A stretch of 64,000 nt of DNA from Salinisphaera japonica YTM-1 (lineage in GTDB: Bacteria; Pseudomonadota; Gammaproteobacteria; Nevskiales; Salinisphaeraceae), in the NCBI RefSeq assembly GCF_003788585.1, contig NZ_AYKG01000004.1, forward strand, positions 18,675-82,674, read 5' to 3'. The stretch's first letter is position 1, and each line of letters opens with the position of its first letter. The notes under the pieces were generated by a model that saw only the letters and a list, made by a program, of their open reading frames with translations, was not told where the DNA came from and did not search any database. The position numbers and the translations under genes are program-made. Of the stretch, positions 9,204 through 18,462 are shown piece after piece.

Positions 9204-10808
9204 CTATTCCTGGAGCTGTTCCCGCAGCGCCAGCTTGCTGAACTTGCCGGTTGAGGTGCGCGGAATCTCGTCGATGAAGACATAGTCGTCCGGCACCATC
9301 CATTTGGGCATCCGCTCCAGCAGATGCGCTCGAATGGCGGCCTCGTCGATTGTCTTGCCCTGGACGGCCACAATCGCGGCCAGCGGGCGCTCGCCCCATT
9401 TATCGTCGCTCTTGGCGATGACCGCGGCTTCAGCCACGTCGGGGTGGCCCATGATCTCGTTTTCCAGATGGACCGAGGATATCCACTCGCCGCCGGACTT
9501 GATCACGTCTTTCGTGCGATCAGTGATATCGATATAGCCGTCGTCATCGATGGTGGCGATATCGCCGGTCCGCAGCCAGCCGTCGGCGGTGAATTTCTCT
9601 TCGCTGTTCTCCAGGCGATAATAATTGCCGGCAATCCACGGGCCGTGGATCTGAAGCTCGCCCATGCTTTCGCCATCGCGCGGGGCCAGCTCGCCTTCGT
9701 TGTCGACGATACGCACCCGCACCAGTGGCACCGTGGTACCCACGGTGGCGCGCCGGGCATAGCGGGCATCTTCATCCAGTGCCTGCACCGCCGGTTTCAA
9801 GCGCCCCGAGGTGCCCAGCGGCGAGGTTTCTGTCATGCCCCAGGCCTGGATGAGCTGCAGGCCGTGGCCGTCAAAGCGCCGGATCATCGACTCCGGGGCC
9901 GCCGAGCCGCCCACGATCATCGATAGATTATCGACCAGTTGCCAGCGCTCGGGCTCCTTGTCCAGCGCGTTGAGAATACCCATCCAGATCGTGGGCACGC
10001 CGGCCGAGATCGTCACGCCCTCGTCCTGATACAGGTTCAACAGGCTTTCGGCGTCCAGGTGTGGGCCGGGGTGTACCTGCTTGGCCCCGCACAGCGTGGA
10101 TGAATACGGCAGCCCCCAGGCGTTGACATGAAACATGGGCACCACCGGCAGAACCGTGGCGTTGTAGCTGAGATTCAGACAATCCGGCAGCGAGGAGGTC
10201 AACGCGTGCAGCACGGTCGAGCGGTGTGAGTAGGTCACGCCCTTGGGCTTGCCCGTGGTGCCCGAGGTGTAGCACATGCCACAGGCGTCGTGCTCGTGCT
10301 TGTCGGGATAGACGAAATCCTGTGAGGCCGAGTCCAGAAAGGCTTCGTAATCGATCATCGGTTCGGCCACGGCCTGGCCGGTCAGATTGACGACCACGAC
10401 TTTCTCGACGTTGATCTGGTCGGCGAACTTTTCGTAGAGCGGCAGCAGCACATCATCGACGACAAGGATCCGGTCCTCGGCGTGATTGATGATCCAGGCG
10501 ATATCCTCCGGCGCCAGACGGATGTTGATCATGTGGCAGACGCCGCCCATGGCCGGGATGCCGAAATAACATTCCAGATGGGCGAAATGATTCCACGACA
10601 GGGTGCCCACGCGATCGCCGAGCTGAATGCCGGCATCGGTGAGGGCCTGGGCCAGTTTCTTGGCCCGCGCTGCCATGTCGGCGTAAGTCTCGCGGTGCCG
10701 GGACTTGTCCGGCATCTGGCTGACGATCTCGACGTTCGGGAACTCGGTGGCCGCGCGCTCGAGTATCTCGTCGAGCAGCAGGGGGGACGACATCATGCAC
10801 GAGCCCAT
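9204..10808 (-). CDS. AMP-forming acyl-CoA ligase (medium/long-chain fatty acid type)
   Basis: 534 residues from the ATG at 10808, chosen because GGAG lies 6 bases upstream; a TTG frame extension to 10826 lacks this. All adenylate-forming motifs are present: P-loop YTSGTTGKPKGVTYSHR, the core motif with WLRTGDIATIDDDGYI, the hinge ITDRTKDVIKSGGEWIS, and the catalytic lysine in STGKFSK near the C-terminus. It activates a carboxylic acid to acyl-AMP and then acyl-CoA. The overall pattern, with no N-terminal membrane segment, is like AlkK-type ligases. Substrate chain length cannot be read from sequence. It is convergent with gdhB, with the shared terminator between them. Confidence 0.88.
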   Translation of the reverse strand: MGSCMMSSPLLLDEILERAATEFPNVEIVSQMPDKSRHRETYADMAARAKKLAQALTDAGIQLGDRVGTLSWNHFAHLECYFGIPAMGGVCHMINIRLAPEDIAWIINHAEDRILVVDDVLLPLYEKFADQINVEKVVVVNLTGQAVAEPMIDYEAFLDSASQDFVYPDKHEHDACGMCYTSGTTGKPKGVTYSHRSTVLHALTSSLPDCLNLSYNATVLPVVPMFHVNAWGLPYSSTLCGAKQVHPGPHLDAESLLNLYQDEGVTISAGVPTIWMGILNALDKEPERWQLVDNLSMIVGGSAAPESMIRRFDGHGLQLIQAWGMTETSPLGTSGRLKPAVQALDEDARYARRATVGTTVPLVRVRIVDNEGELAPRDGESMGELQIHGPWIAGNYYRLENSEEKFTADGWLRTGDIATIDDDGYIDITDRTKDVIKSGGEWISSVHLENEIMGHPDVAEAAVIAKSDDKWGERPLAAIVAVQGKTIDEAAIRAHLLERMPKWMVPDDYVFIDEIPRTSTGKFSKLALREQLQE

Positions 10809-10908
10809 CAAACACTCCGCTGGCAAAAGGTCTGATCAGCGTGTGGGCGCGGGCCGTGCAGGTCTATACGGCTTTCGACGCACGCGCGGTGGCGCGTGGC
10901 GTGCCGTA

Positions 10909-12003
10909 TCAGCTGCGGTGAGGCGCCGAAATATAGTCTGGGGTGCTCATCTCGTGCAGGCGACTGGACGTGCGCTCGAACTCGAAAGCCAGTTCGGTGC
11001 CGGCGTAGAGATCGTCCGGGCCGCCGTCGGCGGCCAGAAACACGTTCACGCGCCGGTCATAGAACTCGTCGATGGCGTTGATGAACCGTCTCGCTGCGTT
11101 TTCGTCGCGATCGACCAGCACGGGCACGTCCGAGATCATCACCACCGGGAACTCGCGCGCGATCTCGATATAGTCGTTTGCCGATCGGGCCGAGCGACAC
11201 AGCGCATCGAACTCGAACCAGACCGCGTTCTCCGCGCGATAGCGGGTGGCAATCTTGCGGCCCAGAATCTCGACGTTGCCGGCATGCACCACGCGCCCGG
11301 CGGCCAGCTTGTCAAAGCTTTTGCCCAGGGCGTCATCGGCCGCCGGCCCGGCAGGCGTCTGATAGGTGCTGGCCTCCTGGATATGATCCAGGCGGAAATC
11401 CGTGCCGTCGGCCAGATGCAGGATCTGACAGTTCGTCTTCAGCCGTTCGATCGCCGGCAGGAAGTTCTCGCGCTTGAGCCCGCCCTTGTAGAGATCGTCC
11501 GGGTCGACGTTGGAGGTGGCCACCAGGGTCACGCCGCGCTCGAACAGGGCCTCTGTCAGGCGCGACAGGATCATGGCATCGGCGATGTCCGAGACGAAGA
11601 ACTCGTCGAAGCACAGCACGCGATCGCTGGCCCAGTCGTCGGCGATCTTGACCAACGGATCACTCTGATTGGCGTAGGTCTTGCGCGCCTCGTGCACCTT
11701 CGCCATGAAGCGATGGAAATGCAGACGCGACTTGTCCTCGAAGGGCAGGGCCTCGTAGAAACAATCCATGAGATAGGTCTTGCCGCGGCCCACGCCGCCC
11801 CAGACATAAAGCCCGGTCACCGGCGTGCGTTTTTTCTTGCGCCCGAACAGCCCGTGTGAGGTGGTGCGGTTGGCGCACAGCTCGTCATAAATGCGCTGCA
11901 GGGCATCCACCGCCTCGACCTGGGCCGGATCGCGCTGGAAATCCGTGTGTTCCAGATCGGCCTCGTAGCGCTGTTTGGGCGTGAGCGATGAAGCTTTGGA
12001 CAT
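10909..12003 (-). CDS. zapE: Cell division protein ZapE (AFG1-like ATPase)
   Basis: 364 residues from the ATG at 12003 (MSKASSLTPKQRYE); the longer frame to 12066 would overlap the divergent xerD start. It has an AFG1/ZapE-type ATPase domain with Walker A GGVGRGKT, the family motif YLMDCFYEALP followed by HFHRFM, and Walker B VLCFDEFFVSDI. ZapE associates with the Z-ring in gammaproteobacteria and modulates FtsZ bundles during constriction. It is divergent from xerD, with only 44 bases between the starts, so the two promoters overlap. Confidence 0.92.
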   Translation of the reverse strand: MSKASSLTPKQRYEADLEHTDFQRDPAQVEAVDALQRIYDELCANRTTSHGLFGRKKKRTPVTGLYVWGGVGRGKTYLMDCFYEALPFEDKSRLHFHRFMAKVHEARKTYANQSDPLVKIADDWASDRVLCFDEFFVSDIADAMILSRLTEALFERGVTLVATSNVDPDDLYKGGLKRENFLPAIERLKTNCQILHLADGTDFRLDHIQEASTYQTPAGPAADDALGKSFDKLAAGRVVHAGNVEILGRKIATRYRAENAVWFEFDALCRSARSANDYIEIAREFPVVMISDVPVLVDRDENAARRFINAIDEFYDRRVNVFLAADGGPDDLYAGTELAFEFERTSSRLHEMSTPDYISAPHRS

Positions 12004-12047
12004 GAGCTCGGCTGGCCGGGAAAAGCGTTGCATTATACGCTTTCGCC

Positions 12048-12962
12048 ATGGCTGTAATCGATGCACTGGACAAGCCCGTTGCTGAAACCATCGCGCGTTT
12101 CATCGATGCCCTGTGGGCCGAGCGCGGGCTGTCCAAGGCCACGCTGGATGCCTATCAGGCCGATCTGGCCCGCTTTGCGGCCTCCGAGCAATGCCCGAGC
12201 AACGGCCTGCTGGCGGTCGCGCCAGGCGATATTCAGGCGTATCTGGCAGCGCGCACCGGCCCGGGAAACAGCCCGCGCAGCGTGGCCCGGCTGTTATCGA
12301 GCCTGCGCCAGTTCTATCGTCACGAGCGGCGTGCCGGGCGCATCACGGCCGATCCCACCGCACTGATCGATAGCCCCGCTCAGGGCCAGCGCCTGCCCAA
12401 GACGCTGAGCGAGGCAGACGTCGAAGCCCTGATCCGGGCGCCGGACACCGACACCGAGCTGGGCCTGCGTGACCGGGCCATGCTGGAGTTGATGTATGCC
12501 GCGGGCCTGCGTGTATCCGAGCTGGTCTCGGCCAGCCTGTCGCAGGTCAATACGCGACAGGGCGTGATCCGGGTGATGGGCAAGGGCGGGCGTGAGCGCC
12601 TGGTGCCGATCGGCGAGGCGGCCGGCGCCTGGATCCAGCGTTACGTGGCCGGCGCCCGCGGGCTGTTGCTGGGCGCGCACGTCAGCGATGCCCTGTTTGT
12701 GACCGGCCGCGGCGGGGCGATGACGCGCCAGAACGTCTGGCATCGTATCCGCGGCCACGCCGAGCGGGCCGGCATCGCCAAGGCGGTTTCTCCGCATGCG
12801 CTGCGCCATGCCTTTGCCACCCATCTGCTCAACCACGGCGCGGATCTGCGCGCGGTACAGATATTGCTGGGCCATGCCGATCTCTCGACCACCCAGATCT
12901 ATACCCATGTCGCCCGGGCACGGCTCAAGGCCCTGCACGGCGAACATCATCCGCGAGGCTGA
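12048..12962 (+). CDS. xerD: Tyrosine recombinase XerD
   Basis: 304 residues with an N-terminal SAM-like core-binding domain and a C-terminal catalytic domain. The catalytic set is visible: Arg in AAGLRVSELV, Lys in VMGKGGRERLVP, HALRHAFATHLL (His-x-x-Arg), His in LLGHADLSTTQIYTHV and its nucleophilic Tyr. The length and the SPHALRHAFATH motif match XerD, which resolves chromosome dimers at dif with XerC and FtsK. It is placed with housekeeping genes 8 kb from the mobile region, so it is not taken as that element's integrase. The next gene starts 4 bases downstream, suggesting cotranscription. Confidence 0.93.
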   Translation: MAVIDALDKPVAETIARFIDALWAERGLSKATLDAYQADLARFAASEQCPSNGLLAVAPGDIQAYLAARTGPGNSPRSVARLLSSLRQFYRHERRAGRITADPTALIDSPAQGQRLPKTLSEADVEALIRAPDTDTELGLRDRAMLELMYAAGLRVSELVSASLSQVNTRQGVIRVMGKGGRERLVPIGEAAGAWIQRYVAGARGLLLGAHVSDALFVTGRGGAMTRQNVWHRIRGHAERAGIAKAVSPHALRHAFATHLLNHGADLRAVQILLGHADLSTTQIYTHVARARLKALHGEHHPRG

Positions 12963-12965
12963 CCG

Positions 12966-13505
12966 TTGGCACGCAATATCGAGATCAAGGCACGGGTTGC
13001 TGACCTGGCCGCATTGGAAACCACAGTGGCCGGGCTGGCCGACGAGGGCCCGGTTGTCATCACACAGGCTGATACGTTTTTCTGCGCTGAGACGGGGCGT
13101 TTGAAGCTGCGTGATTTCTTGACGAGACCGGCCAGCGGCGAGCTGATTTATTATCAACGCAGCGACCAGACCGGCCCGAGGGCGTCGTTCTATCGTCGCG
13201 TCGTGACCGATGACCCGACCGCGCTACGCGATGTGCTGGCCGCCGCCCAAGGCATCAACGGGCGCGTGGAAAAGACACGACGGCTCTATCTCGTCGGGCG
13301 CATACGCATCCATCTCGACCGGGTGGCCGGGCTTGGCACGTTCATGGAGTTGGAGGTGGTGCTTGCCGACGACGAGCCGGAAACAGCCGGTCAGGCTGAA
13401 GCACAGGCGCTGATGGCCACGCTGGATATCGACGAAGACGCCCTGTGCACGGGCGCCTACGTCGACATGCTCGGCCAGCAATCCGTCCAGGGCGTGTCGT
13501 CATAA
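12966..13505 (+). CDS. CYTH-domain protein, class IV adenylate cyclase-like
   Basis: 179 residues with a TTG start at 12966, 4 bases after the xerD stop. The N-terminal MARNIEIKARV (ExExK-type motif) and later GRLKLRDF, YYQRSDQTGPRASFYRR and FMELEVVL are the acidic and basic strands of the CYTH tunnel fold. Members include class IV adenylate cyclases (CyaB) and triphosphatases, so making cAMP is only one possibility. Its last codons and TAA stop lie inside the left terminal repeat of the 13489-13771 element, so the C-terminus may have been set by the insertion. Confidence 0.75.
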   Translation: MARNIEIKARVADLAALETTVAGLADEGPVVITQADTFFCAETGRLKLRDFLTRPASGELIYYQRSDQTGPRASFYRRVVTDDPTALRDVLAAAQGINGRVEKTRRLYLVGRIRIHLDRVAGLGTFMELEVVLADDEPETAGQAEAQALMATLDIDEDALCTGAYVDMLGQQSVQGVSS

Positions 13506-13771
13506 GATATGACGTCGCATTGCTCGCGCCGGGCGTGTCAGGCAAGGCGCGGGCCGCCGAGCGGGGCCCGCCACGGTCAAGGCCCGTAACGCCGCATGGC
13601 GCGTCCGGCGCGAGCAACCCGAATGGGCCGGCGGCCAAGCCCCGGCAATCCTGCGCCATAGTCGATTTTTAGGGGCTCATTTACGTGGAATAACCCCGCT
13701 GCCCGCGCGATGCCTTGTCTTGCCGCGGCTTGGCCGCCGGTGCGCCGCCTTATCTTATGACGACACGCCCT
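13489..13771. repeat. 283-bp nested inverted-repeat element, copy 2
   Basis: The ends are a perfect 21-bp inverted repeat (13489-13509 with 13751-13771; outer end AGGGCGTGTCGTC). Inner arms: 13520-13532 pairs with 13605-13617 (13 bp) and 13628-13641 pairs with 13727-13740 (14 bp), both perfect. The outer end follows the same pattern as copy 1 (AGGGC, C or G, TGT, pyrimidine, G), but the inner repeat sequence differs. The TAA stop of the CYTH gene lies within the left end, and the stop of fdxA overlaps the last two bases of the right end. Between two convergent genes it could also end transcription in both directions. Confidence 0.82.
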
Positions 13772-14093
13772 AGCGCTCCAACAGCTCGCGCTTGTTGGCT
13801 TTGTCGGCCCACTCGTCGGCGTCTTCCGGCGGTTTCTTCACTTCAGTGATGACCGGCCATTTCTGTGACAGCTCGGCGTTGAGCTCCAGGAAATCCGCCT
13901 GATCGGCCGGGAGATCGTCCTCGGACAGAATCGCCTCGACCGGGCACTCCGGCTCGCACAGCGTGCAGTCGATGCACTCCTCGGGATCGATCGCCAGGAA
14001 GTTCGGGCCTTCGTGGAAGCAATCCACGGGGCAGACTTCCACACAGTCGGTGTATTTACACTTGATGCAGTTTTCGGTGACAACGAAGGTCAT
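13770..14093 (-). CDS. fdxA: Seven-iron ferredoxin FdxA
   Basis: 107 residues with two clusters of cysteines: [17 protein letters not shown] near the N-terminus and [15 protein letters not shown] about 30 residues later. This is the pattern of [3Fe-4S][4Fe-4S] ferredoxins with the long C-terminal tail found in proteobacteria. It is a small cytoplasmic electron carrier; the partner cannot be read from context. The stop codon (CTA on the plus strand, 13770-13772) overlaps the right end of the repeat element. Confidence 0.95.
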   Translation of the reverse strand: MTFVVTENCIKCKYTDCVEVCPVDCFHEGPNFLAIDPEECIDCTLCEPECPVEAILSEDDLPADQADFLELNAELSQKWPVITEVKKPPEDADEWADKANKRELLER

Positions 14094-14182
14094 GCGTTAC
14101 GCCTCGTCCCTCGAGATGTTCGGTGATCGCGTGGATCGGTTCGGTTAGCCGAAAGTCTATCAGCCGAGGGCCGCTCGCGCGC

Positions 14183-14767
14183 TCAATATCGCGGCGTGGC
14201 GGCCAGATTCATCGCTTTCCAGTCATCGGCGCCAAGCGCTTCTACGTGGACGTCGTGCCTGCCGGATTCGCGATCAGCCATATAACGCGTCAGCGCCCGG
14301 TGGATGGTCGGAAAAGCCAGCTGTGACCAGTCGATCTCGTCAAGCGGCACGAACGCCACCTCGCTGCTCTCCGGACCGGCCGGCTCGCGCGCGCCCTGTT
14401 GTACGGCGGTGAAAAAGATATGGATCTGGCCGATGTGCGTCACATCGATCATCGAGTGCAGGGACAGATCGCGCGCGACGATGCCGGCTTCTTCCCAGGT
14501 CTCTCGTGCGGCGCCATCTGCTGCGGTTTCGCCCAGTTCGAGAAAGCCGGCCGGCAGGGTCCAGAATCCAAGCCGCGGCTCGATGGCACGCCGACACATC
14601 AGGATCGCGCCGTCGGCCTCGATGATCGTGCCGACCACATTGCGCGGGTTGTCATAAAAGATCTCGCCGGTGGCGGTGCAGACATTTCGTTTGCGGTCGT
14701 CGCCGTCGGGGATCTTGAACTCGGTGGGCGCACCACAGTTCGGGCAAAAACGCATTGGGCGAGACAT
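14183..14767 (-). CDS. Nudix hydrolase with N-terminal zinc-ribbon remnant
   Basis: 194 residues. A complete Nudix box is seen, GFLELGETAADGAARETWEE followed by AGI, which binds Mg and cleaves nucleoside diphosphates linked to another group. The N-terminus has FCPNCGAPTEF and a further VC, resembling the zinc ribbon of NudC-like enzymes, but the fourth ligand position reads VCTATG instead of a CxxC, so the zinc site is incomplete. The NADH-pyrophosphatase SQPWPFPxS motif was not found. Likely substrates are ADP-ribose or another dinucleotide; this is not settled by sequence. Confidence 0.82.
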   Translation of the reverse strand: MSRPMRFCPNCGAPTEFKIPDGDDRKRNVCTATGEIFYDNPRNVVGTIIEADGAILMCRRAIEPRLGFWTLPAGFLELGETAADGAARETWEEAGIVARDLSLHSMIDVTHIGQIHIFFTAVQQGAREPAGPESSEVAFVPLDEIDWSQLAFPTIHRALTRYMADRESGRHDVHVEALGADDWKAMNLAATPRY

Positions 14768-14917
14768 GACGGGCCGCGATCAGGGATCAAACACGCATCC
14801 TACCGCAGCTTGGCCTGTCGGCGGGCGCGTAGAGCGTGGGCCACGGCTTACGCGCTGGCACGCGCCGATGAGGCTGATATGCTCCGGTTTGGGGAAACGA
14901 TTCCATAAAAGCCGAAC

Positions 14918-17713
14918 ATGAATCCAGCAATCAACGAAAAACACCCCGCGACCGGCCAGGCCGACCAACAAGAAGCCGATCGCGAACTACGAGGCCAGGT
15001 GCGCCGTGCCGGGGCGCTTCTGGGGGATGTGCTTCAGGCACAGGCGCGCTCGGAGGTCTTCGATACGGTTGAGACACTGCGTCGCGGCTTTATCGGTCTG
15101 CGCGAGGCCGACGACGCCGAGGAACGCGCACGGCTCATGGCGCTGATCGATGCGCTGCCCGCCGAGACGATGACCGAAGTCACGCGTGCCTTCGCCATCT
15201 ATTTCAACCTGGCCAATCTGCTGGAAGAGCTGCACGCGCATCGCACGCGTCGCAGCCTGGCCGCTGACGGCGACCCGCGCTGGCTGGGCTCGTTCAACCG
15301 CACGTTTACGGACATGGCGGCCCAGGGCGTGGCGCTCGATGATCTGATGGGCCGGCTGCAGACCCTGTCGTTCATCCCGGTGTTCACCGCCCACCCGACC
15401 GAGGCCAAGCCACGGGCCGTGCTGGATGCGCTGCGCCGGATCTTCGAGTGGTTTCACGAACTCGCCTTTGGCAATCCCGATGCCTTGAAGCGCGAGGAGA
15501 TCGAAGAACATATCCGCCAGAACATCCAGGTGCTGTGGAAGACCGAGGAGTTGCGTGGTTCACGGCCCACCGTCGAGGATGAGATCCGTAACGGACTGTA
15601 TTACTTCCGGGCCTCGTTGTTTGCCAGCGTGCCGCAGATCTATCGCAATCTGGAGAAAGCCGTGGCCAATGCCTACGGCAAGCCGCACGTGGATGCGCCG
15701 ACGGTGCTCACCTTCGGCTCCTGGATCGGTGGCGATCGCGACGGCAACCCGTACGTCACCGCGCGCGAAACCCGCTACGCGCTGCGGATGCAGTCACGCG
15801 AGATTCTGTCGGAATATCTGCGCCGGATTGATGACCTGTCCAGCCGGCTGTCGTTCTCGGCGCGCTGGTGCAGCCCCAGTGACGACTTCTGGGCCTCGCT
15901 GGAGGCCGACGAGCAACGAATCGCTTCGCACTCGGGTGTTCGGCCCGAGCGTTATGCCGCCGAGCCGTATCGGCGCAAGCTCTATCTCATGCGGCGCCGG
16001 TTGGCGGCCATGGTTGACCAGATCCAGACCGAGCTGCGGCTGCGCGCCGAGCGCAGCGAGCGCACCTCGCTGGCCTATGAAAGCGCCGATGCGCTGATCG
16101 CGGATATCCGTGTCATGCGTGAGTCGTTGGCCGGCCACGGGGATGAGGTCATCGCCGAAGACCAGATCAAGGATCTACAGCGCCTGGTCGAGACGTTCGG
16201 TTTTCATCTGGCCCGGCTGGATCTGCGCGAGGAATCCACGCGCCACACCCAGTGCGTGCACGAGCTGTTCGCGGCCCTCGGCCACGATATCGACTATGAA
16301 TCGATGGACGAGGCGGCCCGCGTCGAGTTCCTGAATGCCGAACTCGCACGCGATGACATGCCGGCCATCGGCCGCGTGGATGTCAGCTCTGACGTCAACG
16401 ACACGCTGGAATCACTGGCCGTGGTGCGTGAATTCACCCGCACGCTCGGCAACGCCGCGTTCGGCAGCTATGTGATCTCCATGACGCACAGCGCCTCCGA
16501 CGTGCTGGCCCTGCTCTGGCTGATGCGGGTCACCGGCGTCTACGAGCCGGGGGCCACCAGCGCGCCGCCGCTGTCGATCGCGCCGCTGTTCGAGACCGTG
16601 GCCGATCTGGAACACATCGAGCCGGTGCTCGACAAACTGCTGGCCAACACCCATTACCGGGCCTTCATCGAGGCCGGTGAATCCGACGACACGTTGCGCC
16701 AGGAAGTCATGCTGGGCTATTCGGATTCCTGCAAGGACGGCGGCATCATGACCTCGCGCTGGCAGCTCTACCGCGCCCAGCAGGAGGCCGTGGCTCTGTG
16801 CGAGCGTCACGGCGTGGATTGTGTGCTGTTCCACGGGCGCGGCGGCACCGTCGGGCGCGGCGGCGGGCCGACCCATCAGGCGATCATGAGCCAGCCGCCC
16901 GGCACGGTGCGCTCGCGCATCAAGTTCACCGAGCAGGGCGAGATGATCTTCGCCAAGTACTCGAACCCGGAAACCGCCGTGCACGAGCTGACTCTCGGTG
17001 TGACCGGTACGCTCAAGGCCTCGTGCAGCCAGGCCTCGGATGCCGATTATTCCGACATCGCCAGCCGTCTGGCCGATACCGGTGAAGCCTTCTATCGCGA
17101 CCTGACCGAGAACACGGAAGGCTTTTTCGATTATTTCCAGGCTGCCACACCCACGGCAGAAATCGGCGCGCTGAACATCGGGTCACGGCCCGGCTCGCGC
17201 CCGTCCAAGGCCAAGCTCGACAAGAGCTCGATCCGCGCCATTTCGTGGGTCTTCGCCTGGGCCCAGTCACGCCATACCCTGCCGGGTTGGTTGGGCCTGG
17301 GCACGGCACTGGCCGAGGTCGAGACCGAGACGCTGCAGTCGCTGTATCGCGAGTGGCCGTATTTCCGCACGATCATCGACAACGTCCAGATGTCGCTGGC
17401 CAAGGCGGATATGTCGATCGCGACCGAGTACGCGCGCCTGGCTGAGGGCCAGCATCATATCTTTGATGCTATCCAGGGCGAATATGACCGCGCGGTGCAG
17501 GGCATCCTCAAGATCACCGGCGAGCACAAGATCCTCGACGACGACCCGGTGCTACAGACCTCGCTGGACCGGCGCCGACCGTATCTGGACCCGCTCAACC
17601 ATATTCAGACCGCGGCACTCACCCGGTATCGCGAGAACGGCGATCGGGCCTGGCTCGATCCGGTGCTGCGCTCGATCAACGCGATTGCGGCCGGCATGCG
17701 CAACACCGGTTAA
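14918..17713 (+). CDS. ppc: Phosphoenolpyruvate carboxylase
   Basis: 931 residues, standard for bacterial PEP carboxylase. Key sites are present: FTAHPTEAKPR with the catalytic histidine, GGDRDGNPYVT, GYSDSCKDGG, the mobile glycine loop FHGRGGTVGRGGGP, IGSRPGSRPSK, and a C-terminus ending MRNTG as in other bacterial enzymes. It fixes bicarbonate onto PEP to give oxaloacetate, refilling the TCA cycle. It is monocistronic, with about 90 bases to the next gene. Confidence 0.97.
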   Translation: MNPAINEKHPATGQADQQEADRELRGQVRRAGALLGDVLQAQARSEVFDTVETLRRGFIGLREADDAEERARLMALIDALPAETMTEVTRAFAIYFNLANLLEELHAHRTRRSLAADGDPRWLGSFNRTFTDMAAQGVALDDLMGRLQTLSFIPVFTAHPTEAKPRAVLDALRRIFEWFHELAFGNPDALKREEIEEHIRQNIQVLWKTEELRGSRPTVEDEIRNGLYYFRASLFASVPQIYRNLEKAVANAYGKPHVDAPTVLTFGSWIGGDRDGNPYVTARETRYALRMQSREILSEYLRRIDDLSSRLSFSARWCSPSDDFWASLEADEQRIASHSGVRPERYAAEPYRRKLYLMRRRLAAMVDQIQTELRLRAERSERTSLAYESADALIADIRVMRESLAGHGDEVIAEDQIKDLQRLVETFGFHLARLDLREESTRHTQCVHELFAALGHDIDYESMDEAARVEFLNAELARDDMPAIGRVDVSSDVNDTLESLAVVREFTRTLGNAAFGSYVISMTHSASDVLALLWLMRVTGVYEPGATSAPPLSIAPLFETVADLEHIEPVLDKLLANTHYRAFIEAGESDDTLRQEVMLGYSDSCKDGGIMTSRWQLYRAQQEAVALCERHGVDCVLFHGRGGTVGRGGGPTHQAIMSQPPGTVRSRIKFTEQGEMIFAKYSNPETAVHELTLGVTGTLKASCSQASDADYSDIASRLADTGEAFYRDLTENTEGFFDYFQAATPTAEIGALNIGSRPGSRPSKAKLDKSSIRAISWVFAWAQSRHTLPGWLGLGTALAEVETETLQSLYREWPYFRTIIDNVQMSLAKADMSIATEYARLAEGQHHIFDAIQGEYDRAVQGILKITGEHKILDDDPVLQTSLDRRRPYLDPLNHIQTAALTRYRENGDRAWLDPVLRSINAIAAGMRNTG

Positions 17714-17805
17714 CAAGGCAGGGCTTGTCGGCGGCGAGTCCTCGGGCTCGTCGACGGCGCGCGCTGTTATCCTATGCGCATTATTCAAGCTAAAAGGATC
17801 AGGCC

Positions 17806-18189
17806 ATGGCCGAGAACATGCCCGAAATCAAGATCGATGCCGACAATATGTACCGCGAGGAATCCTTCACGGATCTCAAGGTCGGCAGCATTCGTCGCTT
17901 GATTCCGGTAACCGCCAGCGGCGACGACGACGCGTCGCGCGAGGTGCACTACGAAGGCTCGGCGAGCCTGATGACCCCCGCGGGCAGCCTGCCGCTGTCG
18001 TTCGAGCTTGAGGCCGACGATCTGGCGGGCGCGATCGAGAAATTCCCGGACGCGGTCAATCAGGCCGCAGAGAAAGCGATCGACGAGCTCAAGGAAATGC
18101 AGCGCCAGCAGAGCCAGAAGATCCAGGTGCCGGGTCAGGAAAACTATGGCGGTGGCCAGGGTGGCGGCGGCGGCCGTATCCAGTTCTGA
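17806..18189 (+). CDS. Conserved cytoplasmic protein with Gly-rich tail
   Basis: 127 residues. The body reads ADNMYREESFTDLKVGSIRRL near the start and SLMTPAGSLPLSFELEADDL in the middle, then a helical EKAIDELKEM segment and a tail of glycines ending RIQF. I know this layout from uncharacterised gammaproteobacterial proteins (about 130 residues, same MTPAG motif), but no function is established to my knowledge. There is no signal peptide or membrane span. A strong terminator follows 25 bases after the stop. Confidence 0.7.
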   Translation: MAENMPEIKIDADNMYREESFTDLKVGSIRRLIPVTASGDDDASREVHYEGSASLMTPAGSLPLSFELEADDLAGAIEKFPDAVNQAAEKAIDELKEMQRQQSQKIQVPGQENYGGGQGGGGGRIQF

Positions 18190-18213
18190 TTGCCGAATCG
18201 ACCGTGGACACGA

Positions 18214-18243
18214 GCCGACGTCATTTCGACGTCGGCTTTTTTG
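18214..18243 (+). terminator. Intrinsic terminator
   Basis: GCCGACGTC (18214-18222) pairs with GACGTCGGC (18228-18236) over a 5-base loop, followed by six T. It ends the Gly-tail protein gene and faces the end of slyX. Confidence 0.93.
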
Positions 18244-18252
18244 TGCGCGCTG

Positions 18253-18462
18253 TCAGTAGTGCGGCGGACGCTCGTCGGTCGGCGACGGCGTGTCGTCGCC
18301 TTGTTCCTGTATCTGCGTCAGGCGTTGTTCCAGAGCCTGGCAGCGCGCGGCCAGGCGCGACAGCGCCTGATCCTGACGATAGATCTGTTCGCTGAGCTGG
18401 CTGATCGTATCGTCCTGATACGCGATACGGATTTCCAGTTCTTCGAGCGTTGTCTCAGGCAT
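18253..18462 (-). CDS. slyX: SlyX family coiled-coil protein
   Basis: 69 residues with a heptad pattern through ELEIRIAYQDDTISQLSEQIYRQ-type sequence and a Pro-rich ending with ERPPHY, as in SlyX proteins. SlyX is a small cytoplasmic protein of unknown role, often near slyD in other genomes; slyD is not here. It overlaps the end of the HIT gene by 8 bases and is probably translationally coupled to it. Confidence 0.88.
   Translation of the reverse strand: MPETTLEELEIRIAYQDDTISQLSEQIYRQDQALSRLAARCQALEQRLTQIQEQGDDTPSPTDERPPHY

Noticed and set aside
12048..12962. xerD as the integrase of the mobile element
   Set aside because: It is 8 kb away among core genes and looks like the housekeeping XerD; nothing around it resembles an attachment site.
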